Positions 1 through 8,978 of a stretch of DNA of 64,000 bases are shown here, piece after piece. Made by a program: the position numbers and the translations under genes. Within the stretch, counting starts at the first letter, position 1; each line of letters opens with the position of its first letter. This DNA is from Sphingorhabdus_B arenilitoris (GTDB lineage Bacteria; Pseudomonadota; Alphaproteobacteria; Sphingomonadales; Sphingomonadaceae), in NCBI RefSeq assembly GCF_042651485.1, contig NZ_JBHSDH010000012.1, positions 1 through 64,000 on the forward strand. The letters run 5' to 3'. The notes beneath the pieces were generated by a model. The model was not told the origin of the DNA. It did no database searches and saw only the letters and a list, made by a program, of their open reading frames with translations.

Positions 1-171
1 CCCTGTTTCCAGCACCACCCGCTCAAGGCCTGCGGCATGCTTCGCCAGCCATTTTGACAACACATCCGGATCACTCGCCACCACATCGCGGCGGATAACA
101 ACACCTTCGGCATCAACCACGCATATGTGGCACGTCTTGTCAGATACATCCAAACCTGCAAATATACTCAT
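1..171 (-). CDS. IS110-family transposase, N-terminal fragment (runs off window)
   Basis: The reverse strand from 171 encodes 57 residues without a stop and leaves the window at base 1, so only the N-terminus is visible. It opens MSIFAGLDVSDKTCHICVVD and continues with a second hydrophobic strand ending VVLETG. The pattern GLDVS...VVD is the first acidic motif of the RuvC-like DEDD domain of IS110-type transposases. These enzymes move their element without long terminal inverted repeats. The start ATG (169-171) has a purine-rich stretch just upstream on its strand. Bases 172-275 are probably the non-coding end of this element. Whether the transposase is complete cannot be told from here. Confidence 0.8.
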   Translation of the reverse strand, partial: MSIFAGLDVSDKTCHICVVDAEGVVIRRDVVASDPDVLSKWLAKHAAGLERVVLETG

Positions 172-275
172 CGGTCACTCTCCTCCTTTGGAGCGCTCCA
201 TTGCGACTCCGTGCTAACTAGGAGAGTGGCTACATCAATTACGCAATGTCCCCGGAATATGGTGCGACGATTATG

Positions 276-2132
276 TCATCTGAACCCAGCTGACCTAGGC
301 CGCATGCCGCCTTTGCAATATTCGAGTTCCGGTTTGAAATCGCAGGGGTAGGACAGCCATTGATCGTCTTTTCGCAGTTTCAGCGGATATTCTTGGGCTG
401 CTGAATATCTGAACGGCACGACCACTTCGCCGCTATCATGCCGTACAATACCATATTGACCATTGCGCTGTGCGATCATGAATGACCGGTCTTGCCCGCT
501 GTCATCGTCGCGTTCTGTGATTGACCGAGACACAGCATCGATAGTAAAGTCGGCGATTATGGATTGGTCGATGCCGATCAGGCCCCATTTGCCATCTTTC
601 TTCGCCCATAAACGGCCATCGCGAACCAGGTTGAGATTGTCATACTCAAATGGAATGATGACCTTATTTTTTTCGTCTACTAGGCCGAATAATTTCCGTT
701 TTCCCGCCTTATCATCAACTATTTTTGCGGCGGGCAGATACCCTTCGTTAAATTGATGCACCTGCGCATATTCTGCCGGGATCACGAACATCCCATTTTT
801 GTCGATAACGCCATATCGCCCCTCTGGGTTGCTTACGGTGACATATCCTTTTTCCTCGGATGGCGCGTAATGCACGGTCCAATTTTTCGGGCTTATTTGG
901 CGTCCGTCATAATCAAAATACGCCGCTGTATTTCCCTTGCGCGCGTAAATAAGCCGGTGTTTTGCGTGCGGCCAAAGGCTTTCGAAATCCGGCGGGATTA
1001 AGGCATTGCCGTCGCGGTCAAGCAAAGATGCGGCACCGCCGGCCTCCACTAGGAATTTGCTGTCCGGCATTTGCCGGACTAAATCATAAATCCCGCCAAA
1101 GGCAGGCGCCATGTCTCGGGTCAAGAAGCGATAATGTGCATCATCCTTTCCAACGACGTTCTTCACAATGACAAGATTTTCGCCCTCGATAAACTCAATA
1201 AAGTCATATTTTTGTCCGATAAATTCCAGTTCATCCGCATCAAAAACCTGCTGGTTGTAATCGCTAAAAAAAACAAGAAAGCGGCCATCGCCCTTGTCAA
1301 TTATCGCTTTATGCTGCACCGCCAATATGGTTTTTCCAGAAAGCGAAAGCAAACCGGTCAAGCCTTCTTTGGTTTGGACGATGAAATTGCCTCGAGCAAA
1401 GTCGATATCATCATATTCGGGCTTTATAACGATGTCGCCGCGCGAATTTAATATCCCTTCTAGAAACGGATTTTCTGGCTCGCTATATTCATAATATTCA
1501 CTGGCACCGCCAACTGGCTTCACATTTCGGAACATTCCAATATGCCTTCGCCAGCCAGCGGCTATGCGGACGGCGCGCGCGTCAAACTGCGCGGTAATTT
1601 CGACAAACGCTTTAGCAGCAGCCACGGTGTCGGCATTTGCTTCAAACAATAGCGGAATATTGTCAATCTCAGCTAGGCTGCTCGCTTTGATCCGCTTCGG
1701 TTCATCTTGAGATGTCAGTATCTGAGCCCGCGCGTTTTCAAATATCACCGAAACGCCGCTATTTGGTGCAGGCTTTGTCAATCGCGTCATGAGCGGTTGA
1801 AGTGACGCTTTAATGGTGAGCGGGGCGTCCTGACCGCGAACTGGAACCTCACACTCAAACGGTGCAAAAGCCATAACCGCAAGGGGGTCATGAACGCGCA
1901 AAGGATAAGCCGTGGCCAGCTTTTCTGGTTTTACCAAATTGGATATTTCATCTTTACAATATACACCGATTTGATTTCGGTTTGCTTCGCCCTCAACTGC
2001 CGCATCTGCCCCGCCTCGGACCACTACCGCTCTATTGTCTGCCAAATCAGATGCTAAAACCGGGGAAGACACAGCATGGATCAATATCAACCCGAAGACT
2101 GTAACCGACGATAATCTCAAATGCGATGCCAT
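276..2132 (-). CDS. Secreted WG-repeat protein, function unknown
   Basis: A 618-residue protein. It begins with a Sec-type signal peptide: a short charged start, a hydrophobic stretch at about residues 9-25, and a likely cleavage after VLAS. The C-terminal two thirds contain several degenerate WG-type repeats. These are units of about 35-50 residues with the pattern G(L/V)(I/V)(D/N)..G..(V/I)IP..YD followed by a KWG or KEG turn; the clearest are near residues 225-270, 430-460 and 485-560. WG repeats form beta-propeller-like or solenoid surfaces and occur in secreted and membrane-attached bacterial proteins of mostly unknown role. The N-terminal 200 residues are not recognisable. The gene stands alone on the minus strand, so context gives no function. 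The family call is firm; the role is unknown. Confidence 0.75.
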   Translation of the reverse strand: MASHLRLSSVTVFGLILIHAVSSPVLASDLADNRAVVVRGGADAAVEGEANRNQIGVYCKDEISNLVKPEKLATAYPLRVHDPLAVMAFAPFECEVPVRGQDAPLTIKASLQPLMTRLTKPAPNSGVSVIFENARAQILTSQDEPKRIKASSLAEIDNIPLLFEANADTVAAAKAFVEITAQFDARAVRIAAGWRRHIGMFRNVKPVGGASEYYEYSEPENPFLEGILNSRGDIVIKPEYDDIDFARGNFIVQTKEGLTGLLSLSGKTILAVQHKAIIDKGDGRFLVFFSDYNQQVFDADELEFIGQKYDFIEFIEGENLVIVKNVVGKDDAHYRFLTRDMAPAFGGIYDLVRQMPDSKFLVEAGGAASLLDRDGNALIPPDFESLWPHAKHRLIYARKGNTAAYFDYDGRQISPKNWTVHYAPSEEKGYVTVSNPEGRYGVIDKNGMFVIPAEYAQVHQFNEGYLPAAKIVDDKAGKRKLFGLVDEKNKVIIPFEYDNLNLVRDGRLWAKKDGKWGLIGIDQSIIADFTIDAVSRSITERDDDSGQDRSFMIAQRNGQYGIVRHDSGEVVVPFRYSAAQEYPLKLRKDDQWLSYPCDFKPELEYCKGGMRPRSAGFR

Positions 2133-2343
2133 TTATTTTCCCTACTCGTGTAACGGGCCGCGCTTTTATAACTTTCCGGATGTTTGGTAGGCGCAACCAT
2201 AAATATGATTAAGGTTCGGTACCGGGGTTCATGATTTTTTCCGGGACCTTGATCTTTCCTCACTACATTATCTGGCATCAAAAAAAAGCCGCTGGCAACT
2301 GCATCCTAATTGCTAAACAATGCTAACATAATCGGTCCCCGCC

Positions 2344-2937
2344 CTAAGTGGTTTCCATCGCTTTTTTGTAAATGCTGTTCAGCGGCTTTGCGAATAGCTT
2401 CATCACCATCGGTTCGAAAAATTCGAGCGGTAATGTGTCATATTCGGGGTCAAAAGCCGGGCAGTCGTATTTTTGCACGAATTCTTCGGTGGCGGCGAAA
2501 TATTTATGGCCGCGAAATTGTTCGCGCATGTCGGGATCAAGGCCGATATGGTGGAAGAAATTCTTGCCCTGAAAAATGCCGTGATGTTCAACGATCCAGT
2601 GCAATTCCTCCGATACGAATGGCTTGATGATCGCTGCGGCTATATCGGGGTGATTATACGCGCCCAGTGTATCGCCAATGTCGTGGATCAATGCCATCAC
2701 GACATAATCGTCCGGCCGGCCGTCGCGGTGTGCGCGCGTCGCGGTTTGTAAGCAGTGGGTGAGCCGGTCGACCGGAAAACCCCCATAATCGCCTGCCAAC
2801 AACCGCAGATGGTCGAGAACGCGCTGTCCGCCATTGGCGGCAAAGGGCATTTGTTCTTTTACAATAATCGCCCAATCTTCGGCCGTGCTTTCGGCCATAT
2901 CGCTGAAGCTGGCATGCTGCCTGTCTTGATGATCCAT
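2344..2937 (-). CDS. HD-domain protein, PhnZ/TmpB-like metal enzyme
   Basis: A 197-residue soluble protein with the HD-superfamily metal-binding pattern: His61 (LTHCLQTA), His85-Asp86 (LIHDIGDTLG) and a His pair at 118-119 (VEHHGIFQG). Classical members are phosphohydrolases. The order H...HD...HH and the short length also fit the diiron oxygenase branch (PhnZ/TmpB, myo-inositol oxygenase-like), in which one-domain proteins of about 190 residues are common. The sequence does not decide between hydrolase and oxygenase. No phosphonate genes lie nearby. It is transcribed away from the histidine kinase that starts about 100 bp further on, so the two may share a divergent promoter region. Confidence 0.65.
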   Translation of the reverse strand: MDHQDRQHASFSDMAESTAEDWAIIVKEQMPFAANGGQRVLDHLRLLAGDYGGFPVDRLTHCLQTATRAHRDGRPDDYVVMALIHDIGDTLGAYNHPDIAAAIIKPFVSEELHWIVEHHGIFQGKNFFHHIGLDPDMREQFRGHKYFAATEEFVQKYDCPAFDPEYDTLPLEFFEPMVMKLFAKPLNSIYKKAMETT

Positions 2938-3033
2938 AGTCTCTCTCCAAAAACTGATCTTTGGATGGTATCACCGTTGCCGTTATAAAAACAAGGGCTT
3001 CTAGAGATGGGATTTAGGCGCTAGATACAGTTT

Positions 3034-4233
3034 ATGGCGGTCATTGAACTTACCGAACAGCCGTTCTTTTCCAATAAGAACAGGGCCTTTTGGAATCTGC
3101 ACAGTGCGGGCTGGGCCGGGGCAATTGCGCTGCGTGCGGCGTCGGCGCTTGCGGGCGGGCAACAGCTTAGCTTCCTCCTCACGCTGTTGATATCGGCGGT
3201 AACGGGCTATTCTGTCTCATTGCTACTATCGGTGGTTTACCGGTCGGTGATTGATCGCCGCCCAATCGTCACATGGAGCGTCACATTGCTGGCGGTGGCG
3301 CTGGGGTCGGGGCTTTATGCCTATATTGATGCCTGGGTGAATCAGACGATGCGGCCCACAGCAGAAGGCTCCCCCTTTGTGCAGCTATGGCTCGCCGCGC
3401 TATATATTGACGGCATTCTACTTGGAGCATGGTCGGCGCTATACTACGCGATCAATTTTTTCGTGCGCGCCGAAGAACAGCAGGATCAAATGCTTCGGTT
3501 AGAGGCGCAGGCAACGACGGCGCAGTTGACCATGCTGCGATATCAACTCAATCCGCATTTCTTGTTCAACACGCTTAACAGTATTTCGACGCTGGTCCTG
3601 TTGAAACAGACCGAGCAAGCCAATGCTATGTTGTCGCGCCTGTCGTCCTTTTTGCGCTTCACCCTGATCAATCAGGCGGAGGCAAAAGTGCCAATTTCGC
3701 AGGAAGTAGAAACATTAAAGCTCTATCTCGAAATTGAAAAAATGCGTTTTGAAGAGAGGCTGCGTCCTAAATTTGATATTGATCCGGCGGCACATGACGC
3801 TCTGGTGCCATCATTATTGCTGCAACCCTTGGTAGAAAATGCGATAAAATATGCGGTTACACCGAAGGAAGAGGGAGCCGATATTGCCGTTGCCGTTCAA
3901 CTGGCCGGTAAAAAAATTCGGATCACCGTTTCGGACAGCGGCCCGGGATTGCAAGAAGGGCAGAGTGATCCCAAGCTTTCAACAGGTGTCGGCATGGCCA
4001 ATACAAAGGAAAGATTGATGCAAGCATATGGAGATGCGCAAATTTTCCGGCATGGGAAAAGCCAGTCCGGGGGATTTGAGGTTTTTATCGAAATGCCCTA
4101 TCAAACAAAAAAATCCATGGCGGCATCGGAACCGGTTAAGGCCGAAGCCAAAGCATCTGGCACCACCGGCGAAACAGCAAATGATACAGGGAAAAAATCG
4201 GGGGCTATTGCGCAAGGAGCAATAACTACATGA
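3034..4233 (+). CDS. LytS/YehU-type sensor histidine kinase
   Basis: A 399-residue membrane kinase. Hydrophobic segments lie at about residues 22-42, 47-69, 79-98 and 116-143, suggesting four membrane spans and little periplasmic sensor. The His_kinase domain follows, with phospho-acceptor His175 in QLNPHFLFNTLNS and an ATP-binding N-box at about residue 275 (LLQPLVENAIKYA). A glycine-rich GPGL motif and the GVGMANTKERL motif complete the catalytic domain. The last 40 residues are a lysine- and alanine-rich low-complexity tail. The gene overlaps its response regulator by 4 bp, so the pair is co-translated. By family it autophosphorylates and passes phosphate to the LytTR regulator; the signal is unknown. 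Confidence 0.88.
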   Translation: MAVIELTEQPFFSNKNRAFWNLHSAGWAGAIALRAASALAGGQQLSFLLTLLISAVTGYSVSLLLSVVYRSVIDRRPIVTWSVTLLAVALGSGLYAYIDAWVNQTMRPTAEGSPFVQLWLAALYIDGILLGAWSALYYAINFFVRAEEQQDQMLRLEAQATTAQLTMLRYQLNPHFLFNTLNSISTLVLLKQTEQANAMLSRLSSFLRFTLINQAEAKVPISQEVETLKLYLEIEKMRFEERLRPKFDIDPAAHDALVPSLLLQPLVENAIKYAVTPKEEGADIAVAVQLAGKKIRITVSDSGPGLQEGQSDPKLSTGVGMANTKERLMQAYGDAQIFRHGKSQSGGFEVFIEMPYQTKKSMAASEPVKAEAKASGTTGETANDTGKKSGAIAQGAITT

Positions 4234-5030
4234 CCATCCGTACCATATTAGTCGATGATGAAAAACTGGCAGTCCAAGGTTTGCAGCTGCGGCTGGAGCC
4301 ATTTTCCGACATTGAAATTGTCGCCACCTGCCATAATGGCCGCGACGCCATCCGCAAAATAAAGACGTTAAAACCCGATCTGGTATTTTTGGACATCCAA
4401 ATGCCGGGATTTGATGGCTTTTCGGTTGTGCAGGGCGTGATGGATATTGATCCGCCGCTATTCGTCTTTGTCACCGCCTATAGCGAACATGCGATTCGCG
4501 CTTTTGAAGCGCAGGCCATCGATTATCTGATGAAACCTGTGGAGCCGGACCGTCTGGCCGATACGATGGACCGGATTCGCGGCCGCTTGTCGGAGCGGCG
4601 CAGCACGGAGGAGATTGAACGGCTGCGCAATGTCATTAACGAGGTTGCGCCTGACGCCGCCAATAACCTGCCCTTGGCGGATGAAGAGGTCGCCGCGAGC
4701 CGATATGAAAAATTGATCAATGTGAAAGACCGCGGGCAAATTTTCCGCGTTGATGTCGACAGTATCGAGCGGATCGACGCCGCTGGCGATTATATGTGCA
4801 TCTATACCGCTGATAACAGCCTGATCCTGCGAGAAACGATGAAGGATTTGGAAAAACGGCTCGATCCGAGAACATTTCAGCGCGTACACCGTTCCACCAT
4901 CGTCAATTTGGACCAAGTGCGCCAAGTCAAACCGCATACCAACGGCGAATGTTTTCTGGTGCTGGAATCCGGCGCGCAGGTGAAGGTCAGCCGCAGCTAC
5001 CGCGATGTGGTCGCCCGTTTTGTGCATTAA
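4230..5030 (+). CDS. LytTR-family response regulator
   Basis: A 266-residue regulator. The N-terminal receiver domain has acidic residues Asp9-Asp10, phospho-acceptor Asp55 (LVFLDIQMPG), the conserved Thr-Ala (FVTAYSEHA) and Lys-Pro (LMKPVEP). A linker of about 40 residues leads to a C-terminal LytTR DNA-binding domain (about residues 165-262) with the family signature INVKDRGQIFRVDVDSIERI and HRSTIVNLDQV. LytTR domains bind paired direct repeats as beta-strand readers. The ATG overlaps the kinase stop codon (ATGA), which defines the start and the partner. It is the output half of the two-component pair; its target genes are not evident here. Confidence 0.9.
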   Translation: MTIRTILVDDEKLAVQGLQLRLEPFSDIEIVATCHNGRDAIRKIKTLKPDLVFLDIQMPGFDGFSVVQGVMDIDPPLFVFVTAYSEHAIRAFEAQAIDYLMKPVEPDRLADTMDRIRGRLSERRSTEEIERLRNVINEVAPDAANNLPLADEEVAASRYEKLINVKDRGQIFRVDVDSIERIDAAGDYMCIYTADNSLILRETMKDLEKRLDPRTFQRVHRSTIVNLDQVRQVKPHTNGECFLVLESGAQVKVSRSYRDVVARFVH

Positions 5031-5036
5031 CGGCTC

Positions 5037-5528
5037 ATGGCATCATCGCAGCTCGAACAGATATTCAATTTCCGGCGTATCGATAGCCGGTTGACTATTT
5101 CCGGCCAGCCAAGCGAAGAACAACTAGCATTGCTGCGTGATGATGGGGTGGAGGTGATTGTGAATCTTGGGCTGCACAGCCATGAAAAAGCCCTCCCTGA
5201 TGAACCTGCCAGCTGCGCCAGACTGGGTTTGGAATATATTCATATCCCGGTCGCTTTCGATGCCCCGACTGAAAAAGACTATCAGGATTTTTGCGAGGTC
5301 ATGGACATGCATCAAAATAAGCGGCTGCATGTCCATTGCATCGTCAATGCCCGGGTGACCGCTTTTTTCCGTCGATATGCAGCGGAAACTGGCTTAATCG
5401 ATATGGACGAAGCAGCCGCATTGCTGGAAAGCGTCTGGCGTCCCGGCGGCGTCTGGGCAGATTTTCTGGGGAATGATGAACGACGAATGCAGGATCATAA
5501 ATTTTGCGGGCGAGACTATAGTATGTAA
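5037..5528 (+). CDS. Small protein-tyrosine-phosphatase-like protein
   Basis: A 163-residue protein starting 6 bp after the response regulator, so probably in the same transcript. The fold signature is that of the DUF442/beta-lactamase-hydrolase-like phosphatase group: an early ISGQPSEEQLALL segment, then VEVIVNLG, then the active-site loop HVHCIVNARV at about residues 101-110. The loop has Cys and Arg separated by four residues rather than the usual five of tyrosine phosphatases; this spacing occurs in this subfamily. Activity is therefore plausible but unproven. No signal peptide or membrane segment is visible. A link to the kinase pair is inferred only from spacing. Confidence 0.65.
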   Translation: MASSQLEQIFNFRRIDSRLTISGQPSEEQLALLRDDGVEVIVNLGLHSHEKALPDEPASCARLGLEYIHIPVAFDAPTEKDYQDFCEVMDMHQNKRLHVHCIVNARVTAFFRRYAAETGLIDMDEAAALLESVWRPGGVWADFLGNDERRMQDHKFCGRDYSM

Positions 5529-5584
5529 CATAGGCCCGTAAAACGCGAATAGGGCAAAACATCAAGATCACGGGACCCATTATT

Positions 5585-6451
5585 ATGACTGAATATACTC
5601 CGCCAAAAATTTGGACATGGGACACCGAATCCGGCGGGCGCTTTGCCAAGATCAACCGGCCGATTGCGGGGGCAACGCATGAAAAGGAGCTGCCAGTGGG
5701 TAAGCATCCGTTTCAGCTTTATTCGCTGGGAACGCCCAATGGGGTGAAAGTAACGATCATGTTGGAAGAGCTGCTCGCCGCCGGGCATCAGGGTGCCGAA
5801 TATGACGCTTGGCTGATTAACATTGGCGAAGGCGATCAATTTGGCAGCGGTTTTGTTGCCATCAACCCAAATAGCAAGATACCGGCGCTGATGGATCATA
5901 GCGTGCAGCCGCCCCTGCGTCTGTTTGAATCGGGTTCGATGCTCATCTATCTCGCCGAAAAATTTGACACGTTTTTGTCGAAAGACCCCGCCAAGCGCGC
6001 CGAAACGATCAATTGGTTGATGTGGCAAATGGGCAGCGCGCCGTTTTTGGGCGGCGGTTTTGGTCATTTTTATGCTTATGCTCCTGAAAAATATGAATAT
6101 CCAATCAACCGCTATGCCATGGAGGTGAAGCGGCAAATGGATGTGCTTGACCGGCATTTGGCGGAGAATGAATATTTTGCTGGCGATGAATATAGCATCG
6201 CCGATATGGCAATTTATCCTTGGTACGGGGCAATGGCGCGGGGTATTTTATATGAGGCCGCAGAATTTCTTCAGGTCCATGAATATGAAAATGTGCTGCG
6301 CTGGACAAAGCTTATCGGCGCGCGCGAAGCGGTAAAGCGCGGCACGATGGTCAACCGGACCTTTGGTGAACCCTCCAGCCAGCTGCGCGAACGCCATGAC
6401 GCCAGCGATTTTGACACAAAGACGCAGGATAAGCTGGAAACGGCGAGTTAG
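5585..6451 (+). CDS. yghU: YghU-like glutathione-dependent disulfide-bond oxidoreductase (GST superfamily)
   Basis: A 288-residue cytosolic enzyme that aligns from memory along its whole length with E. coli YghU, a Nu-class glutathione transferase relative that reduces disulfides with two bound glutathiones. Visible landmarks are the N-terminal extension typical of the group (IWTWDTESGG), the thioredoxin-fold start (GKHPFQLYSLGTPNGVKVT), the NPNSKIPAL cis-proline loop, the FESGSMLIYLAEKF glutathione site, and the C-terminal tail LRERHDASDF. Length and order match the family. It stands alone between two unrelated transcription units; a role in thiol stress is known for the family and inferred here. 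Confidence 0.92.
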   Translation: MTEYTPPKIWTWDTESGGRFAKINRPIAGATHEKELPVGKHPFQLYSLGTPNGVKVTIMLEELLAAGHQGAEYDAWLINIGEGDQFGSGFVAINPNSKIPALMDHSVQPPLRLFESGSMLIYLAEKFDTFLSKDPAKRAETINWLMWQMGSAPFLGGGFGHFYAYAPEKYEYPINRYAMEVKRQMDVLDRHLAENEYFAGDEYSIADMAIYPWYGAMARGILYEAAEFLQVHEYENVLRWTKLIGAREAVKRGTMVNRTFGEPSSQLRERHDASDFDTKTQDKLETAS

Positions 6452-6469
6452 GCGCTTGACCCTAATGTG

Positions 6470-6871
6470 TCATTTGAGCAGCGGCCCGCGCGTTACCGTA
6501 ACCGGTCCCTCTGTCGGTTCGTTGGCGGCGATGATTTGAGCAATATCCTTTTCCAAAGCATCGACAGCCTTCTTATCCGTGCCATTGGCGCAAACCGCCT
6601 TTTCGCCTTCGCGGCCCCATTGTTTTTCGGACATGGTGAATTTGCCGGATCGAGAAGCGAGTAAAGCCTTTATTTCGCGATAGCTTTTGTCGTCAATGCC
6701 GCTGGCATAGCTGCCGAATAATATTTCCAAGCTGCAGCGTTCGCCGAATAAATCTTCGAAAAAACTGCCCTTGATATTCCCTTCGGTAACAGGACGGCTT
6801 GGCGGTTCGCATGCGGTAACGGCGCATAGAGCGGTAATGGCGGGTAACATGGCAAGGCGATATTTTTTCAT
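6470..6871 (-). CDS. Small lipoprotein, function unknown
   Basis: A 133-residue protein with a lipoprotein-type leader: charged start MKKYRL, hydrophobic core, then AVTAC as a plausible lipobox with the cysteine near residue 21. The mature part is mixed-charge and has three further cysteines, which may form disulfides after export. No known domain is recognised. Its ATG overlaps the stop codon of the upstream tadA gene by 4 bp (ATGA), so translation is probably coupled. The coupling to tadA need not mean a functional link. Confidence 0.6.
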   Translation of the reverse strand: MKKYRLAMLPAITALCAVTACEPPSRPVTEGNIKGSFFEDLFGERCSLEILFGSYASGIDDKSYREIKALLASRSGKFTMSEKQWGREGEKAVCANGTDKKAVDALEKDIAQIIAANEPTEGPVTVTRGPLLK

Positions 6872-7323
6872 CGGCGATCCTTGAAAAATTGCGTTAGGAG
6901 AATGGCCGCATCATCCGCCGCAATGCCCGAATAGATTTCGGGCCGGTGGTGGATGGTTGGCTGGGTAAATAGCTTGGGGCCATGCGCAACCGCGCCGCCT
7001 TTGACGTCGTCTGCGCCATAATAGAGCCGGGCGATCCGGGCATGAGCAATGGCACCGGCACACATGGCGCAAGGTTCGAGCGTGACCCACAAATCGCATC
7101 CGGTGAGCCTATCGGTTCCCAATGCCTTCGCCGCATCCCGGATCGCCGCGATTTCGGCATGGGCGGTTGGATCATTTTGCGCCAAGGGCCGGTTCGCGCC
7201 GCGTCCAATAATCTCACCATTTTTGACCACGACCGCGCCGACCGGAACCTCTCCGCCATCGGACGCAGCTTTGGCGAGCGATAACGCTTCATCCATAAAT
7301 TTGCGGGCGTGGGATAATGACAT
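6868..7323 (-). CDS. tadA: tRNA-specific adenosine deaminase
   Basis: A 151-residue cytosolic enzyme of the cytidine/deoxycytidylate deaminase fold. It converts adenosine 34 to inosine in the anticodon of tRNA-Arg(ACG). The zinc-site motifs are intact: His55-Ala-Glu57 (TAHAEIAAIR), with Glu57 as proton shuttle, and Pro84-Cys85-Ala-Met-Cys88 (LEPCAMCAGAI). The VPVGAVVV and ARIARLYYGADD segments are also typical of TadA rather than of free-base deaminases. Length is normal. The gene leads a two-gene unit with the lipoprotein downstream and is divergent from rpmB. Confidence 0.92.
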   Translation of the reverse strand: MSLSHARKFMDEALSLAKAASDGGEVPVGAVVVKNGEIIGRGANRPLAQNDPTAHAEIAAIRDAAKALGTDRLTGCDLWVTLEPCAMCAGAIAHARIARLYYGADDVKGGAVAHGPKLFTQPTIHHRPEIYSGIAADDAAILLTQFFKDRR

Positions 7324-7455
7324 GATCTGCCTTTAGGCATTTACCGGGCTTTTTGCTACATCAGAAGCTTGACCTTTGCCGCGCACAAGGTTAGTGGCTG
7401 CGTCTTTCCGGGGTCGGTGATTCCCGTCAATAGTTCAAACAATAGGATTTTCAAC

Positions 7456-7746
7456 ATGTCGCGTATTTGCGAGCTGACTGGCAAAGGCCGCCTTGTAGGC
7501 CACAATGTAAGCCATGCCAACAACAAGACCAAGCGGACTTTCCTGCCAAATTTGCAGAAAGTAACCCTCTTGTCTGATTCGCTGGAGCAAGGCTTTAAAT
7601 TTCGTGTTTCAACATCGGGCCTGCGTTCGGTTGAACATGTTGGCGGCCTCGACAATTGGCTGCTGAAAACTTCGGATAGCAAGCTGAGCGATAATGCGCG
7701 CAAAGTGAAGAAGCAGATCACCAAGAAACAGGCTGAAGCTGCTTAA
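7456..7746 (+). CDS. rpmB: 50S ribosomal protein L28
   Basis: A 96-residue basic protein with the L28 signature from its first residues (MSRICELTGKGRLVGHNVSH), then KTKRTFLPNLQ and the C-terminal VGGLDNWLLKT typical of alphaproteobacterial L28. Reading could begin further upstream at 7369, but 7456 is chosen because the family starts at MSRICELTG and a purine-rich AATAGGA sequence sits 9 bp upstream. L28 binds 23S rRNA near the exit region and is needed for subunit joining. A strong terminator follows at 7802-7836. Confidence 0.95.
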   Translation: MSRICELTGKGRLVGHNVSHANNKTKRTFLPNLQKVTLLSDSLEQGFKFRVSTSGLRSVEHVGGLDNWLLKTSDSKLSDNARKVKKQITKKQAEAA

Positions 7747-7789
7747 TCGGCGATAGTGCTTTTGAACGGTATTTGATCCGTTTGACGAT

Positions 7790-8881
7790 TTATAGAGATT
7801 GAAAACCGGGCGCGATGTTTGCGTCCGGTTTTTTTTCGTCTTTACCGCCTTTGCGATCCTTACCACCGTCAAGATTGAGAATAAATTTCATCAATAATGT
7901 CCGCTGCCACGCATTGAAATTATTGTCGGATATCATCCAAACGATTATCCGGCCATTTTCCTGAGTAGTGGTCAAGCCTTCCATATTATCAACCAATAAT
8001 GGCGGGGCGAGCGTCGCAATGACGGTGCCTGTAATTGCTTCCTCCTTCGCAATATCCGATGGGTCCAGCAGGACAAGTTTTGCCGTGAAGCCATCCGGAA
8101 AGCTGACCCGGCGGGTGAGGATCAATATCCGCCCATCCGGCAGCAATGTCGCATCGGTCGCCTTATATCCGCTGGGCGGGCGGTAACCGAAGGAGAAATG
8201 GCTAGTGCCAGCCTCCACCGGATCGCCCGAAAAAAACAACGCCTGATAGCTGCCATCGGGCAGGTCCATGCCTTCGGAAAATAGGATGAAGCGGCCATCA
8301 GCCAATCGGACAAGGGCTTCACCGCCGCTATTGGCCCCCCATTTTTTCATCTCTGGCGCGGTGAACTTGCCGCTGATCCGCGCGAATGACGGCGTAAAGC
8401 GGCGGATCATATGTTTTGCTTCATAGCTGACCCAGAAACGGCCGGTTTCCCGGTCATAGGCGATGCCTTCGCTATCCCGGTCTTCATAGCTGATGTTCGG
8501 CCCCACTGCGCCGGGCAGGGCGGCGATGAAGGGCCGGTCGGCTTTATCATCGCGGGTCAGGCCGAATCCAATGAGCGCTCCCGCATCGCTCACCCCCATA
8601 AACCGTCCACCGGGCAGCGCCACCAACGCGGATATACCGCCAAAATCGCTATTGCCGCTGCCCAATTCCCAAGCGCGCAGAAATGTAAGGGCGCCAACGG
8701 TGCGGCGATCCGAATCATTCACATCAAGCGCCAGCGGACGCAGAGCGATATCCTGACTATCATTACGGTTTACGACGCGGATTCCGCCGATCAAGCAGAT
8801 CAGCATCGCGATCAGTAAAGTGGAGCGAAGCAAGCGAAACAGCATGATTTTGGCCATAGCGGCGCTTTGTCCGATCCCCAA
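7790..8881 (-). CDS. Phytase-like esterase family protein, secreted or membrane-anchored
   Basis: A 363-residue protein with an N-terminal hydrophobic segment (about residues 14-34) that may be a signal anchor or uncleaved signal; an internal ATG at 8857 is an alternative start. The body reads as the esterase-like activity of phytase family (a beta-propeller): FGGISALVALPGGRFMGVSD, then DSEGIAYDRETGRFWVSYE, then NMEGLTT, which are the repeated acidic blade motifs seen in these proteins. They are found in the periplasm of many alphaproteobacteria. True substrate is unknown. It converges on rpmB and its 3' end overlaps the rpmB terminator. Confidence 0.7.
   Translation of the reverse strand: MGIGQSAAMAKIMLFRLLRSTLLIAMLICLIGGIRVVNRNDSQDIALRPLALDVNDSDRRTVGALTFLRAWELGSGNSDFGGISALVALPGGRFMGVSDAGALIGFGLTRDDKADRPFIAALPGAVGPNISYEDRDSEGIAYDRETGRFWVSYEAKHMIRRFTPSFARISGKFTAPEMKKWGANSGGEALVRLADGRFILFSEGMDLPDGSYQALFFSGDPVEAGTSHFSFGYRPPSGYKATDATLLPDGRILILTRRVSFPDGFTAKLVLLDPSDIAKEEAITGTVIATLAPPLLVDNMEGLTTTQENGRIIVWMISDNNFNAWQRTLLMKFILNLDGGKDRKGGKDEKKPDANIAPGFQSL
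7802..7836 (+). terminator. Intrinsic terminator of rpmB
   Basis: A 12-bp stem (AAAACCGGGCGC at 7802-7813 with GCGTCCGGTTTT at 7821-7832, one G-U pair), a 7-nt loop and a run of T to 7836. It lies 55 bp after the rpmB stop codon. It falls inside the last codons of the convergent gene 7790-8881, so those codons are shared with the hairpin. Confidence 0.85.
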
Positions 8882-8978
8882 GTCTGAACATTGGATAACA
8901 GCGATGTTCAGGAAAAACTCAATTTAGATGAACTAAACAAGCTCTCAAGGGGCATGATATTATTAGTGGAGCAAGACA

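Noticed and set aside
127..351. Small plus-strand frame at the left edge
   Set aside because: Opposes the transposase fragment and the end of the WG-repeat gene, with no supporting signal.
5516..6157. 213-codon minus-strand frame opposite yghU
   Set aside because: Shadow of a firmly identified gene; no start signal.
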